46,150 nucleotides of DNA from an uncultured Litorivicinus sp. (GCA_902558075.1 CACECO010000012.1:1-46150); one strand, 5' to 3'; numbered from the stretch's first letter, positions 1 to 8,861 are shown. Numbers and translations are program-made. Notes: generated from the sequence alone by a model not told the origin.

Positions 1-76
1 GATTCGATAAAAAATTGTCGAGCCGCTGTCCCTCCTTGAACGCGTCAACAGTCACCCATTGAACTTTCTTTTCCAC
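1..76 (-). CDS. rluC: 23S rRNA pseudouridine synthase RluC, N-terminal fragment (truncated by window edge)
   Basis: Reading the minus strand from a GTG at 76-74 gives 25 codons running off the left edge. They include WVTVD and GQRLDNFL, the typical beginning of RluC-type pseudouridine synthases, in which an S4-like RNA-binding domain starts with a QRLDNFL motif. A Shine-Dalgarno GGAG lies at 84-87, seven bases upstream, and an in-frame TGA directly precedes the GTG, so the start is well fixed. RluC modifies uridines in 23S rRNA (955, 2504 and 2580 in E. coli). Divergence from rne is the arrangement known from E. coli and other gammaproteobacteria, which supports the call. Only the N-terminus is visible, so RluD or another family member cannot be excluded by sequence alone. 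Confidence 0.82.
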   Translation of the reverse strand, partial: MEKKVQWVTVDAFKEGQRLDNFLSN

Positions 77-95
77 TCATTTTCTCCATGATACG

Positions 96-124
96 TTGTC
101 GCAAGCACTTTGCGCTGTTATCCT
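96..124 (+). promoter_or_regulatory. Candidate sigma70 promoter for rne
   Basis: TTGTCG at 96-101 and TATCCT at 119-124 are separated by 17 bp, each matching 4 of 6 consensus bases. Transcription would start near 131 and give a leader of about 280 nt that contains all the hairpins upstream of rne. A long leader agrees with what is known for E. coli rne. The boxes are only moderate, so this is a candidate. Confidence 0.33.
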
Positions 125-217
125 GCAAACCACCTTGGGTCGAGTCAAGACTCCCCGAAGATGAATGAGACCTCCGAATTTCCGGGGACGAAAAAACACC
201 CGCCCAATCTTGGCGAG

Positions 218-372
218 CCAGCAAAGCTGGGACAAACACACTTCGATGTGTCGGCAGGCGAACCTGCAGTAACAAAGAAATTTCGGGCTCCCTGTATACT
301 GGTCGAGCCGTTAAAAAAGTGTCTTGTCGCCTGACCGATTTGTCGGTTGGGCAATGGCTAGTATAGCTAGCC
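218..372 (+). promoter_or_regulatory. Structured 5' leader of rne (series of hairpins)
   Basis: Five short inverted repeats lie between rluC and rne: CCAGC/GCTGG (218-222/226-230, 3-nt loop), ACACA/TGTGT (236-240/247-251, loop with TTCG), GCAGG/CCTGC (254-258/263-267, CGAA tetraloop), ACCGA/TCGGT (334-338/343-347, TTTG loop) and GGCTAG/CTAGCC (356-361/367-372, 5-nt loop). In E. coli the rne 5' untranslated region is long and folded, and RNase E cleaves its own mRNA through it to hold its level constant. By position this region should play the same part; that is inference, because the stems do not obviously copy the E. coli ones. I see no other gene in 77-414. Confidence 0.5.
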
Positions 373-414
373 CCCTGAGATCGTGGCGATTGAACCGTGA
401 AGGTTGCCACACAC

Positions 415-3372
415 ATGAAACGCATCTTAATGAATGCTCTGCAAGCGGAAGAAATCCGCGTCGCGATGGTCGACGGGCAAAAACTCTACGATCTAGATAT
501 CGAATCCTCAGACCGTGAACAGAAAAAAGGAAATATTTACCGCGCGAAGATTTCCCGAATCGAGCCAAGCCTTGAAGCCGCATTTATCGATTTCGGCAGT
601 GAACGCCATGGTTTCTTGCCGCTGAAAGAAATTTCTCCCGAGTATTTTTATAACGTACCTGCTGAAGGCGAACGTATTAAAATTGATAAAGTTCTGAAAG
701 AAGGCCAGGAGCTGATCATTCAGGTCGAAAAAGAGGAACGTGGAACTAAGGGAGCCGCGCTCACAACCTATATCTCGTTAGCTGGTCGTTACCTGGTTCT
801 TATGCCAAATAATTCAGACGCTGGCGGTATTTCCCGCCGCATCGAGGGTGATGATCGTGCTGAGCTTCGTGACAAACTCGCCAACCTGACAATCACACAA
901 AGCGCCGGTGTCATTATCCGCACTGCAGGTGTGGGGCGAACTGTGGAAGAACTCCAGTGGGATCTTGACTACCTTGATACCGCATGGCAAGCGATTAGAA
1001 AAGCAGCTCTATCAGGCGTTGCGCCATTCCTGATCTACCAAGAGTCAAATGTTATCGTTCGCGCAATTCGCGACCATCTGCGTCAAGACATTGGCGAAGT
1101 ATTGGTTGATAACGTCCAAGTTTTCGAAAACGCAAAAGACCTTGTGCAGCAGGTAATGCCGTCATATGCAAACAAGGTCAAACTGTACGAGGATGAAACA
1201 CCACTCTTCAATCGTTTTCAGGTCGAAGGTCAAATCGAATCAGCGTTCCAACGTGAAGTCCGTCTTCCATCAGGTGGTGCAATCGTCATCGATCCAACTG
1301 AAGCCCTGGTTTCAATCGATATTAACTCTGCTCGTGCGACCAAGGGTGGTGATATTGAAGAGACTGCACTTCACACCAACTTAGAAGCCGCAGACGAAAT
1401 TGCTCGCCAGCTTCGTCTTCGCGACATGGGTGGTTTGGTCGTCATTGACTTCATCGATATGTCCGCCAACAAAAACCAAAAAGCCGTCGAAAATCGTCTT
1501 AAACACGCTTTGAAATCAGATCGTGCACGTGTCCAGATCGGACGGATTTCACGCTTCGGTCTTCTTGAAATGAGTCGTCAACGTCTGCGTCCATCATTGG
1601 GCGAAACCAGTGGCGTCGTCTGCCCACGGTGTCACGGTCAAGGAAGTATTCGTGACGTGCAATCGCTCGCACTTCAAATTCTTCGACTTCTTGAAGATGA
1701 GGCCGTGAAAGAAAGGACTGGAGAAGTCCGTGTTCAGGTTCCAGTTCCAGTTGGCACATTCCTTCTGAACGAAAAACGGCAACAACTCGAATCGATTCAG
1801 CGTCGGCACAATGTGCGTGTTCTGGTCATACCGAACCCGAATATGGAAACACCGATCTATGATCTTCAGCGTCTTCGCGATGATGATCCCGAGGTTGCCA
1901 GCCTCGAACTATCGATTGATGTCCAGGCTTCGACCCCAGCACCTGAAATTGAACTAGTGCGAGCAAAACAAGCCGAAGCACGTGAGCAAGCACTCGTGAC
2001 CGAGATTAAGCCGAAGACACCAGCACCAGAAAGTGTTCCCGTTCCTCGTAGTACTGATGATAGCAACCAGACTGAAGGCATTGGACGGAAAAAGCGTCCA
2101 GAAAGCGCCCGTCGCCGTCAACATAAGCCAGCACAGAAATCGTTATTGTCTCGCGTCTTGGAATTCCTGTTTGGTGAAACTGAGGAGGATCCATCAAATT
2201 GCCGTTCGAACCAAACCAATCGACGTCGTAACCAACGGAAGAACGAGCATTATGAACGCACCGAGGGAAATCAAAACAAACGAGCAAACACGAATCGTGG
2301 CCCTCATAGACAAGAAACCGAGCGCACAGCAGATGGATTGCAAGGTGGACGTCGTCGCCGTCGTCGCCGCAATAAGAATCGATCAGATAACCCGGAAGGA
2401 ATGGAGAACGGGGTTCAGACACCACAAATCCATGAGATCTCTCCGGAACGCGAAGCCGAGCTCAAAGCACATGAGGAAGATCTCACTCCACGTCCGAAAC
2501 GCGCTACAAGAAAACAACGCGGTGAAGACGCAATCGTAAGCCAAGAGGCGCAGCTTGAGGCACATGCAACAACCTCAGGTGAAATAACCATCAATGATGC
2601 ACCTGTATTAAATGAAGGCCTGATGTCCGAATCAGAAAAGCCAAAGCGCTCACGTCGTGGCCGTCGCGGATCGCGCCGTAACGAGGCAGACGTCTCAACC
2701 GAGGTAATAGCCGAAGAAACGTCGGCCGGGATCACTCAGCCAACAGCAGAAGACGAGGCACCTGAAGCAGAGGCAACTGTTGATGCTGCAACGTCCGACG
2801 TATCAAAAGAAGATAAACCACAAGGCACGCGCCGTGGTCGTGGCCGTCCGCGTAAATCAGAGGTTGCTGCAGACGACACCTCAGCCGGATCATCGGTACC
2901 TGTCGAGAACACTGCCGAAGTACAGCCAGGAAGCGCACCGGTAATAGAGGCAATTAACGAAGCAAAAGAGCCTAAAAAGAAACCAGCTCGTCGAGGCCGC
3001 AAGCCAAAGGTTAAAACCGATGGCGCGCCAGCTGAGGTGACTGCGGAAGAGCCCACGCAACCAGTATCCGAAGAACCCGCAAATGAACTGGCTGCCGATG
3101 CAGCAGTTGAAGATGGCTCGGACAAGCCGAAACGTGGCCGTGGTCGCGGTCGCCGCCATGCCCCTGAGGCAGTAACCGAAAGCACAACAGCGCCATCAGT
3201 CTCTGATCTCAAAGCTCAACTGCTCGACGACGGCGTTGATGCAGGCACAACAGCAACCAAAGACGACGCTGAAAAACCAAAACGTGGCCGTGGAAGAGGT
3301 CGTCCACGCAAAGCTGACACTGAAGGGCAAGCGACAGACTCAACGCCTCAGGAAACGACTGAAACGGAATAA
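415..3372 (+). CDS. rne: Ribonuclease E
   Basis: Essential endoribonuclease that starts mRNA decay, processes rRNA and tRNA, and scaffolds the degradosome. The protein has 985 residues. The start is the ATG at 415, giving the family N-terminus [10 protein letters not shown]; an in-frame GTG at 397 would add six residues and is less likely. An S1 RNA-binding domain spans roughly residues 35-125. The DNase I-like catalytic part holds the two metal-binding aspartates, D302 (SIDINSAR) and D345 (VIDFIDM), and the Zn-link CPRC at C403/C406; each is one position off E. coli numbering. After about residue 510 the protein becomes disordered, with acidic stretches broken by arginine-rich blocks. The last five, near residues 743, 803, 855, 904 and 954, are variants of [11 protein letters not shown]. 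These probably bind RNA, as the arginine-rich segments of E. coli RNase E do. The gene ends one base from murB, which converges on it. Confidence 0.97.
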   Translation: MKRILMNALQAEEIRVAMVDGQKLYDLDIESSDREQKKGNIYRAKISRIEPSLEAAFIDFGSERHGFLPLKEISPEYFYNVPAEGERIKIDKVLKEGQELIIQVEKEERGTKGAALTTYISLAGRYLVLMPNNSDAGGISRRIEGDDRAELRDKLANLTITQSAGVIIRTAGVGRTVEELQWDLDYLDTAWQAIRKAALSGVAPFLIYQESNVIVRAIRDHLRQDIGEVLVDNVQVFENAKDLVQQVMPSYANKVKLYEDETPLFNRFQVEGQIESAFQREVRLPSGGAIVIDPTEALVSIDINSARATKGGDIEETALHTNLEAADEIARQLRLRDMGGLVVIDFIDMSANKNQKAVENRLKHALKSDRARVQIGRISRFGLLEMSRQRLRPSLGETSGVVCPRCHGQGSIRDVQSLALQILRLLEDEAVKERTGEVRVQVPVPVGTFLLNEKRQQLESIQRRHNVRVLVIPNPNMETPIYDLQRLRDDDPEVASLELSIDVQASTPAPEIELVRAKQAEAREQALVTEIKPKTPAPESVPVPRSTDDSNQTEGIGRKKRPESARRRQHKPAQKSLLSRVLEFLFGETEEDPSNCRSNQTNRRRNQRKNEHYERTEGNQNKRANTNRGPHRQETERTADGLQGGRRRRRRRNKNRSDNPEGMENGVQTPQIHEISPEREAELKAHEEDLTPRPKRATRKQRGEDAIVSQEAQLEAHATTSGEITINDAPVLNEGLMSESEKPKRSRRGRRGSRRNEADVSTEVIAEETSAGITQPTAEDEAPEAEATVDAATSDVSKEDKPQGTRRGRGRPRKSEVAADDTSAGSSVPVENTAEVQPGSAPVIEAINEAKEPKKKPARRGRKPKVKTDGAPAEVTAEEPTQPVSEEPANELAADAAVEDGSDKPKRGRGRGRRHAPEAVTESTTAPSVSDLKAQLLDDGVDAGTTATKDDAEKPKRGRGRGRPRKADTEGQATDSTPQETTETE

Positions 3373-3373
3373 G

Positions 3374-4381
3374 TCAGGCTCGGTTGAAATGACCCAGTTG
3401 AGTTGGTTCAACCGCTAAGCTCAACCCAAATGTGGCTTTGACCGAAGAACGGACCAAAGCCACCAATTCCCTCAGGTCATCCGCATTTCCAGTCCCATCG
3501 TTGGTCAACACTAGCGCCTGGCGATTATGCACTGAAAAACCACCTACTTGACGACCTCTAAGTCCCAGATGATCGATCATCCAACCGGCAGCTAATTTTA
3601 TTTGCGCCCCATCTGCATACGTTGGCATCTCCGGAAACTCGGCTTTCAAACGCTCTGCGACTTCAGTTCGAACCACTGGGTTTTTAAAAAAGGAGCCAAC
3701 ATTTGGGGTCATCTCGGGGTCTGGTAGTTTCGACTGCCGAATCGATATAACAGCTTTCGCGATATCACATGGGTCTGTTGGACTGAGGCCCTGCTTTTCC
3801 AATTCCTCTGATATAGCGCCATACCCAAGGCGCGGATTCGGAACGGTTGAAAGTTTCAAAGTAACGGTCAGTACGAGAAAACGATCAGGATTCTCTTTCA
3901 AAATCGAGTGACGATATCCGAAATTCAGTTCAGACGCGTCAAGTTCAATCACTTCCTGTTCCTCAAAATCATAGAGTTTGACCCGATAGCAATGATCTTT
4001 CAGTTCGACACCATACGCGCCAATATTCTGAAGCGGAGCAGCACCCATCCATCCTGGGATCAAAGCAAGATTTTCAAGACCGTACCATCCATGCTCCAAC
4101 GTACGCATGACCACCTCATGCCAATGATGACCCGCACCAACTTCGAGGAAAATGTCAGAACCAGCTTCATTCATCTCAAACCAACGAATTTCAGGTCTGA
4201 GGACAACACCCTCGAACTCTGGTTCCAACACAACCAGATTACTCCCACCTCCTAAGATAAAGCGCGGTGCCGATGCGAGTTTGGGCATGGAAATACAGAC
4301 ATTTTCAATCGATGACAGCTTAAGAATTGACGCGGCACGGAATGGCAACTTGAGAGTTGTCTGATCAGTCAGCTCAAGCAC
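3374..4381 (-). CDS. murB: UDP-N-acetylenolpyruvoylglucosamine reductase MurB
   Basis: Cytoplasmic flavoenzyme that uses NADPH to reduce UDP-GlcNAc-enolpyruvate to UDP-MurNAc, the second committed step of peptidoglycan synthesis. The 335-residue protein has the FAD-binding GGGSNLVV motif, GAAPLQNIGAYGVE, and the catalytic serine in NVGSFFKNP. This makes it an E. coli-like type I MurB of normal length. It is the last gene of the lpxK-Trm112-kdsB-murB operon and its ATG overlaps the end of kdsB by 8 bp. Its stop codon lies one base from that of rne on the other strand, so no separate terminator fits between the two. The murB-rne tail-to-tail order is also found in Pseudomonas. Confidence 0.96.
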   Translation of the reverse strand: MLELTDQTTLKLPFRAASILKLSSIENVCISMPKLASAPRFILGGGSNLVVLEPEFEGVVLRPEIRWFEMNEAGSDIFLEVGAGHHWHEVVMRTLEHGWYGLENLALIPGWMGAAPLQNIGAYGVELKDHCYRVKLYDFEEQEVIELDASELNFGYRHSILKENPDRFLVLTVTLKLSTVPNPRLGYGAISEELEKQGLSPTDPCDIAKAVISIRQSKLPDPEMTPNVGSFFKNPVVRTEVAERLKAEFPEMPTYADGAQIKLAAGWMIDHLGLRGRQVGGFSVHNRQALVLTNDGTGNADDLRELVALVRSSVKATFGLSLAVEPTQLGHFNRA

Positions 4382-5114
4382 TCGGATTCTCCAAATGCCT
4401 CCGAATACTCACTAAGTCCTGTTCGGTGTCAACACCAGGTGGGATGGATTCCCACGCAACATCGACCTGAATCAAGCAATCATGCTCAAGGGCTCTCAAC
4501 TGTTCCAATCGCTCAAACCGCTCAAGTGACGTGGGCTCCCAAGTCCTGAAGTCACGAAGAAAGCCAGCGCGATACGCGTATAGCCCGACATGCCGATAGT
4601 GGGCTCCAATCGCGGACGTGGGATAACCCGGAATACGTGCTCGAGAGAAATATAACGCTCGGCCTGAGCGGCTTTTGACAACTTTTACCTGATTTGGATC
4701 GTCAATATCAGATGCATCCTGGATCGGTTCACACAGTGTCGCAATGGACGCCTCTGGATGCGCGATCAACATTTCAGCGACCTGATGGATCGCAGACGCA
4801 GGTAGTAGTGGCTCATCCCCTTGAACGTTGACAATAATTACATTGGCCGCCAATCCTAAAACATCTGCGACTTCCGCCAATCGATCTGTTCCAGTTGGAT
4901 GATCTGACGCTGTCATCAAACATTCGCCCCCAAAACCCCTCACGACGTCCTCGATTCGCTGATCGTCTGTTGCGACAAATACGCGGTCTGCACGAGACGA
5001 CTGGGCGCGAGCGTAGACGTGCTGAATCATAGGTTGACCGGCGATATCGAGGAGCGGTTTTCCAGGGAGGCGCGTCGACCCGAAACGAGCGGGGATCACC
5101 GCAATGAAACCCAT
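4374..5114 (-). CDS. kdsB: 3-deoxy-manno-octulosonate cytidylyltransferase (CMP-Kdo synthetase)
   Basis: Activates Kdo with CTP to give CMP-Kdo, the donor for the inner core of lipopolysaccharide; cytoplasmic. The 246-residue protein has the nucleotidyltransferase N-terminus IPARFGSTRLPGKPL, the ASDHPTGTDR motif and NVQGDEPLL, all diagnostic for KdsB. The length is standard (E. coli KdsB is 248). Its ATG overlaps the stop codon of the upstream Trm112-like gene (TAATG), so the two are translationally coupled. It overlaps murB downstream. In Pseudomonas a low-molecular-weight tyrosine phosphatase gene sits between kdsB and murB; it is absent here. Confidence 0.97.
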   Translation of the reverse strand: MGFIAVIPARFGSTRLPGKPLLDIAGQPMIQHVYARAQSSRADRVFVATDDQRIEDVVRGFGGECLMTASDHPTGTDRLAEVADVLGLAANVIIVNVQGDEPLLPASAIHQVAEMLIAHPEASIATLCEPIQDASDIDDPNQVKVVKSRSGRALYFSRARIPGYPTSAIGAHYRHVGLYAYRAGFLRDFRTWEPTSLERFERLEQLRALEHDCLIQVDVAWESIPPGVDTEQDLVSIRRHLENPSA

Positions 5115-5305
5115 TAACGATCAATCCGCTCGTCAGTCGTGAGAGTGCGTGCTTCATCGGCCAGCATCACCGGAATATCATCGCGAATCGGGAAAGCAAG
5201 CCCATCGGCTCGGCACCAAATTTCCTGGTCATCCTCACGGATCTCAATCTCTCCTTTACACAACGGACAGACTAATAAATTCTTAAGTTGAGGGGCCAAA
5301 CTCAT
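5114..5305 (-). CDS. Trm112/YcaR family small zinc-ribbon protein
   Basis: A 63-residue protein with CPLC near the N-terminus, a later Cys (IWCRADG), then AFPIRDDIPVML, the signature of the Trm112/YcaR family. Eukaryotic Trm112 is an activator of methyltransferases; the role of the bacterial protein is unsettled. Its constant position between lpxK and kdsB in gammaproteobacteria suggests a link with envelope synthesis or simply co-expression. Its stop overlaps the kdsB start by one base, and its start overlaps the lpxK stop by 4 bp (ATGA). Identification as a family member is firm; function is not. Confidence 0.9.
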   Translation of the reverse strand: MSLAPQLKNLLVCPLCKGEIEIREDDQEIWCRADGLAFPIRDDIPVMLADEARTLTTDERIDR

Positions 5306-6336
5306 CGTCTACTCCAGTCTTTCAAATGATCAATTAACCAACGCTCAAATTCGGGTTGGTCGCTATCAAGCGCAACTACCCAAAACGGTTCTGCCAACAA
5401 GTGCACCAATTTCACAGCATCTTTCTCTGTTGTTATCACGTGTTCCAACTCAGATGTTTCAGACACAGTGAATTGGTGATGATCTGGAAATGCATGTTCC
5501 TTAATTGATAACCCGGCCTGTTCCAACCCTTCAAAAAAAAGCCCCGGCGATGCAATCCCTGAAATTGCATCAAAATCACCATGATCGATCAGATCAGTGA
5601 CCCGATGATGTTCGTTTGGTGAATCTGATCGATATGCGTACCCCATCCGACTCGCTGAGGCAAATACTGGGGTTGTGGTCTCCACGCCCATTTCAATCAA
5701 CATTTCTTTTGGGTATTCCGTTCCACGAACAACAACCGCATCCAGTTGATCGACCACGGTTAACGGCTCCCTTAAGGGACCAAAAGGCATTTCAAGACCA
5801 TTACCAATACCCTGTTGCTTATTAAAGACACAAACCGATAGATCCCGCCATAACTGCGTATTTTGTAACCCATCATCAGCTAACACGACGTCCACCCGGT
5901 TATGAAAACATAATCGGTCAACCGCTTTCGCACGATCGCGACAAACGATTACAGGACATCCTGTTCGAATTTTGAGCATCAGCGGTTCATCACCAACGAT
6001 GTGAGGCTCACTCCTCTCAGTGACTTCGATAGGTAAATTCGTCACAGAACCACCAAAGCCGCGACTCACAATACCAGGACGGAACCCTGCGTCCTTGAGT
6101 CTTAAAGCAAGACTCATCACCAAGGGTGATTTTCCAGAACCACCAACCACAAGATTACCGATGCACACCACGGGGATTTGATTGGAAATGTGGGGTGCAC
6201 TCGCAATTTTTTGGCGTTTTTTGCGCATCCAATAGGTAATCATCGGACGTAACGCACGACTCAGAGCACTTGCAGGTCGACGCCATCGCTGAGGCCATCC
6301 ATCAACGCCCTTAAAGACACCAAAGCCAAATTTCAT
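5302..6336 (-). CDS. lpxK: Tetraacyldisaccharide 4'-kinase LpxK
   Basis: Inner-membrane kinase that phosphorylates the 4' position of the lipid A disaccharide precursor, the sixth step of lipid A synthesis. The 344-residue protein has the Walker A GNLVVGGSGKSP (the family usually has TVGGTGKTP), VSRGFGG, VGDEPLML, VLADDGLQ and ITTEKDAVK, all LpxK signatures. The start is well supported: GAGGGA stands eight bases before the ATG. It is first in the operon with the Trm112-like gene, kdsB and murB. In E. coli lpxK follows msbA on the same strand. Here the msbA-like gene lies on the opposite strand, behind a phosphatase gene, so the pair has been split and re-oriented. Confidence 0.96.
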   Translation of the reverse strand: MKFGFGVFKGVDGWPQRWRRPASALSRALRPMITYWMRKKRQKIASAPHISNQIPVVCIGNLVVGGSGKSPLVMSLALRLKDAGFRPGIVSRGFGGSVTNLPIEVTERSEPHIVGDEPLMLKIRTGCPVIVCRDRAKAVDRLCFHNRVDVVLADDGLQNTQLWRDLSVCVFNKQQGIGNGLEMPFGPLREPLTVVDQLDAVVVRGTEYPKEMLIEMGVETTTPVFASASRMGYAYRSDSPNEHHRVTDLIDHGDFDAISGIASPGLFFEGLEQAGLSIKEHAFPDHHQFTVSETSELEHVITTEKDAVKLVHLLAEPFWVVALDSDQPEFERWLIDHLKDWSRR

Positions 6337-6374
6337 GCACTAATTCCCTCATTTCTGTGCAGAATACCGATGAA

Positions 6375-6398
6375 TTGAGTATGCTCCGCGCTACTCAA
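6375..6398. repeat. Inverted repeat in the lpxK/phosphatase divergent intergenic region
   Basis: TTGAGTA at 6375-6381 and TACTCAA at 6392-6398 form a perfect 7-bp inverted repeat around a 10-bp centre. It lies 17 bases before the GTG of the phosphatase gene and 38 bp upstream of lpxK, so it could be an operator serving both directions or a hairpin in the phosphatase leader. No known binding motif is recognised. Confidence 0.45.
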
Positions 6399-6415
6399 AA
6401 GGAAAAGGATGATTC

Positions 6416-7132
6416 GTGTCAATTAAAGGTTGGGGCAAGGCACCGCCATCCACACCGCTGACTTTGTGGAAATCACTCAAAGCAAATCTGGACTTATGGC
6501 TCGTAGATCACGGCTTCCTGAGATCGCTTTATTCCAACCGTTTCTGTCTTCCCGGTCCACTATATAGAAGTAATCAGCCGAGCGTAGCACAAATCCATCG
6601 TTACAAAAGAGACTTGGGCCTGAAAACCATAATCAATCTGCGTGGTTACAACCCAACCCAAGGTCGATATCAGTTGGAAGCGAAAGCTTGTGAAGAAGCT
6701 GGTATCACACTTATCAATACCCGTGTGCACTCTCGCGGGTTACCAACTGCGAAGCAAATCAACTCATTGAAGGAATTGATTGAGGGATTCGAAACACCAG
6801 CGCTCGCGCACTGTAAGTCAGGGGCCGATCGTGCCGGAATGTTTGCGGTACTCTATTGCCACTTCCGATTAGGCCAGTCTATCGACGAGGCAAAGAAACA
6901 ACTTCACTGGAAATATGGTCATTTCAAAAGCGCAAAAACCGGTATTTTGGATAACTTTTTCGAGTCATATATCCAATATCGAAATCGGCACCTGACATCC
7001 TCGAAAAACCAGACAGCTCCAACTTTTCTGGAATGGGTCAATTCGGAGTATGATCAGAACATCATGGAAAAAGAGTTTAAACCACGAGGTTTCGCGAGCT
7101 TTTGGGTTGACTTGATCTTAAGACGCGAATGA
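6416..7132 (+). CDS. Cys-based (dual-specificity/tyrosine type) phosphatase family protein
   Basis: A 238-residue protein with the phosphatase P-loop HCKSGADRAG: nucleophile C133 and R139, fitting HCX5R. The upstream part (LPGPLYRSNQPS, KTIINLRGYNP) is typical of the DSP/PTP fold. There is no signal peptide or clear membrane segment. The start is a GTG preceded by AAGGA; an ATG just upstream is out of frame and closes at once. The gene overlaps the msbA-like gene by 4 bp (ATGA) and is divergent from the lpxK operon. Proteins of this class are usually annotated as protein phosphatases. However, in Caulobacter a tyrosine-phosphatase homologue (CtpA) affects lipid A structure, so a lipid A or LPS substrate should be considered. 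The substrate cannot be read from sequence. Confidence 0.8.
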   Translation: MSIKGWGKAPPSTPLTLWKSLKANLDLWLVDHGFLRSLYSNRFCLPGPLYRSNQPSVAQIHRYKRDLGLKTIINLRGYNPTQGRYQLEAKACEEAGITLINTRVHSRGLPTAKQINSLKELIEGFETPALAHCKSGADRAGMFAVLYCHFRLGQSIDEAKKQLHWKYGHFKSAKTGILDNFFESYIQYRNRHLTSSKNQTAPTFLEWVNSEYDQNIMEKEFKPRGFASFWVDLILRRE

Positions 7133-8793
7133 AAGGTGATATGCACACTTACGGGCGTCTTATTCGGGAGGCCTTTCCGTATTGGAAAATCGCTATGGTG
7201 GCGATGCTTTCGATGGCAGCAACAGCTGCAATGGAACCCATGTTGCCTGCGTTAATGGCCCCCTTAATTGACGAATCTTTGATCGACAAGGATCCAAGTG
7301 CTTTGATTCAAATTCCGCTGTTGATCGTCGCGGTATTCGTTTTTAAAGGGATCTCCGAATATGTGGCGTCAGTCTCGAGTCAGTACGTTGCCAATCGTAC
7401 CATTGCTGATATCCGATCCGAGGTCTTTGCCGTACAACTGGATCTTCCGATGACCGACCACGATGCTGAAGAAGGCGGTCGCCTGTTATCACGTATTACA
7501 TATGATGTTGCTCAGGTTGGCGAGGCGGTTTCAACTGCCTGGATGGTCATTATTAAAGATACACTCATGATTTTAGGTCTCCTTGGGTTTTTAATTTACA
7601 CCTCTTGGCAGATGTCTCTCGCGTTGCTGGTTGCGGCACCTATCGTGTCCTTTGTGGTCAAAAAAGCGAGTGTTAAAATGCGTCGTTCCAACCAAGATTT
7701 GCAGATCTGGACGGGGCGACTGACGGGATTAATCGAGGAATCATTATTAGCCGTCAGGGACATCAAAATCTTTGGCGGACACGATAACCAACAGGCGCGT
7801 TTTGATGACATCAATAAGCGTTTGCGCCATGAGCAAATGCGGGTGATAAAGATTCAGTCACTCAATGTTCCGTTGGTTCAAATTTTAGCCGCTATCACAA
7901 TCGGGATTGTGATTCTCATCGGTACGCAGATGAGCGCACGGGACATGTTGAGCCCTGGTGAGTTCGTTGCTTACATCACAGCCATGGGCATGATATTTGA
8001 CCCAGTCCGACGGCTTACCGGGATCAATGCGACGATTCAGCGAGGTCTTGCTGCCGCAGAATCGATTTATGAGATTTTTGATCAGGCACTTGATAATCAA
8101 CGCGGACATTCGGAAAGCCATGATGCGATTGCCAACGCATCACTCGCTGTCAACGATGTCGCCTTCAAATATCCAAACGCCGATCATTACGCACTCGACT
8201 CGGTGTCATTCGACATCCGTCCAGGGGAGAGTGTTGCGCTCGTCGGACCATCAGGTTCTGGTAAGTCATCGCTGATCGCGCTAATCGCGGGTTTTTTAGA
8301 TCCCAACGATGGCGAAATCCGCATTAACGATGAATGCATTACAGAATGGCCGCTATCCAAGCGGCGTCGTCAACTCTCACTCGTTGGACAACAAGTAAAT
8401 CTATTTGATGCGTCAGTTGCAGATAATATTCGCTTTGGGTGGCCTGACGCCTCAGAAGCGGACGTGAGAGAGGCAGCACGTCAAGCACATGCTCTGGAAT
8501 TCATTGAAGCGCTTCCGAACGGTTTTGATACTCAGATTGGTTCTTTTGGGAATCGATTATCTGGTGGTCAACGGCAGCGCATTGCGATCGCTCGAGCATT
8601 CATCAAAGATGCACCGATTCTATTGCTAGACGAGCCGACCAGTGCGCTCGACCACAAGAGCCGAGAAGAGGTTCTCAAAGGCCTCGAGAATTTAAAAGTG
8701 AATCGAACCACACTGGTTATCAGTCATCAACCGGAGAGTTTGTTATCAATTGATCGCACGATTTCTCTGAAAGGCGGTCGGATCGTTGGATAA
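7129..8793 (+). CDS. msbA: MsbA-like lipid exporter, ABC transporter with fused membrane and ATPase domains
   Basis: Half-transporter of 554 residues that should work as a homodimer in the inner membrane, flipping core-lipid A. An ABC exporter membrane domain with about six helices fills residues 20-310; GGRLLSRITYDVAQV is an MsbA-like coupling-region motif. The ATPase domain has Walker A GPSGSGKS (373-380), signature LSGGQ (477-481), Walker B ILLLDEP (about 496-502) and the H-loop histidine in ISHQ. It is slightly shorter than E. coli MsbA (582). The first ATG overlaps the phosphatase stop; the ATG at 7141, preceded by AAAGG, is an equally plausible start. Proximity to lpxK supports MsbA over a drug exporter, although the ATPase alone cannot separate them. 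Confidence 0.82.
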   Translation: MKGDMHTYGRLIREAFPYWKIAMVAMLSMAATAAMEPMLPALMAPLIDESLIDKDPSALIQIPLLIVAVFVFKGISEYVASVSSQYVANRTIADIRSEVFAVQLDLPMTDHDAEEGGRLLSRITYDVAQVGEAVSTAWMVIIKDTLMILGLLGFLIYTSWQMSLALLVAAPIVSFVVKKASVKMRRSNQDLQIWTGRLTGLIEESLLAVRDIKIFGGHDNQQARFDDINKRLRHEQMRVIKIQSLNVPLVQILAAITIGIVILIGTQMSARDMLSPGEFVAYITAMGMIFDPVRRLTGINATIQRGLAAAESIYEIFDQALDNQRGHSESHDAIANASLAVNDVAFKYPNADHYALDSVSFDIRPGESVALVGPSGSGKSSLIALIAGFLDPNDGEIRINDECITEWPLSKRRRQLSLVGQQVNLFDASVADNIRFGWPDASEADVREAARQAHALEFIEALPNGFDTQIGSFGNRLSGGQRQRIAIARAFIKDAPILLLDEPTSALDHKSREEVLKGLENLKVNRTTLVISHQPESLLSIDRTISLKGGRIVG

Positions 8794-8861
8794 ACCGGCG
8801 TTAATCGTCCGAGGTTAAGGTTGGGTATTCATGCGATCGTCACATGTTTAGATCAAAATTA

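Noticed and set aside
295-300. TATACT as a -10 box close to rne
   Set aside because: It is a good -10 match but no acceptable -35 lies 15-19 bp upstream; kept only as a possible secondary start.
397-414. GTG at 397 as the start of RNase E
   Set aside because: It adds six residues not found in the family, while the ATG at 415 gives the exact conserved N-terminus.
45-425. A 126-codon minus-strand frame across the rluC/rne gap
   Set aside because: It has no recognisable family, runs through the rne leader hairpins, and overlaps the better supported rluC start in a different frame.
2033-2539. A 168-codon plus-strand frame inside rne
   Set aside because: It is a shadow caused by the repetitive, arginine-rich coding sequence of the RNase E tail; no family features or start signals.
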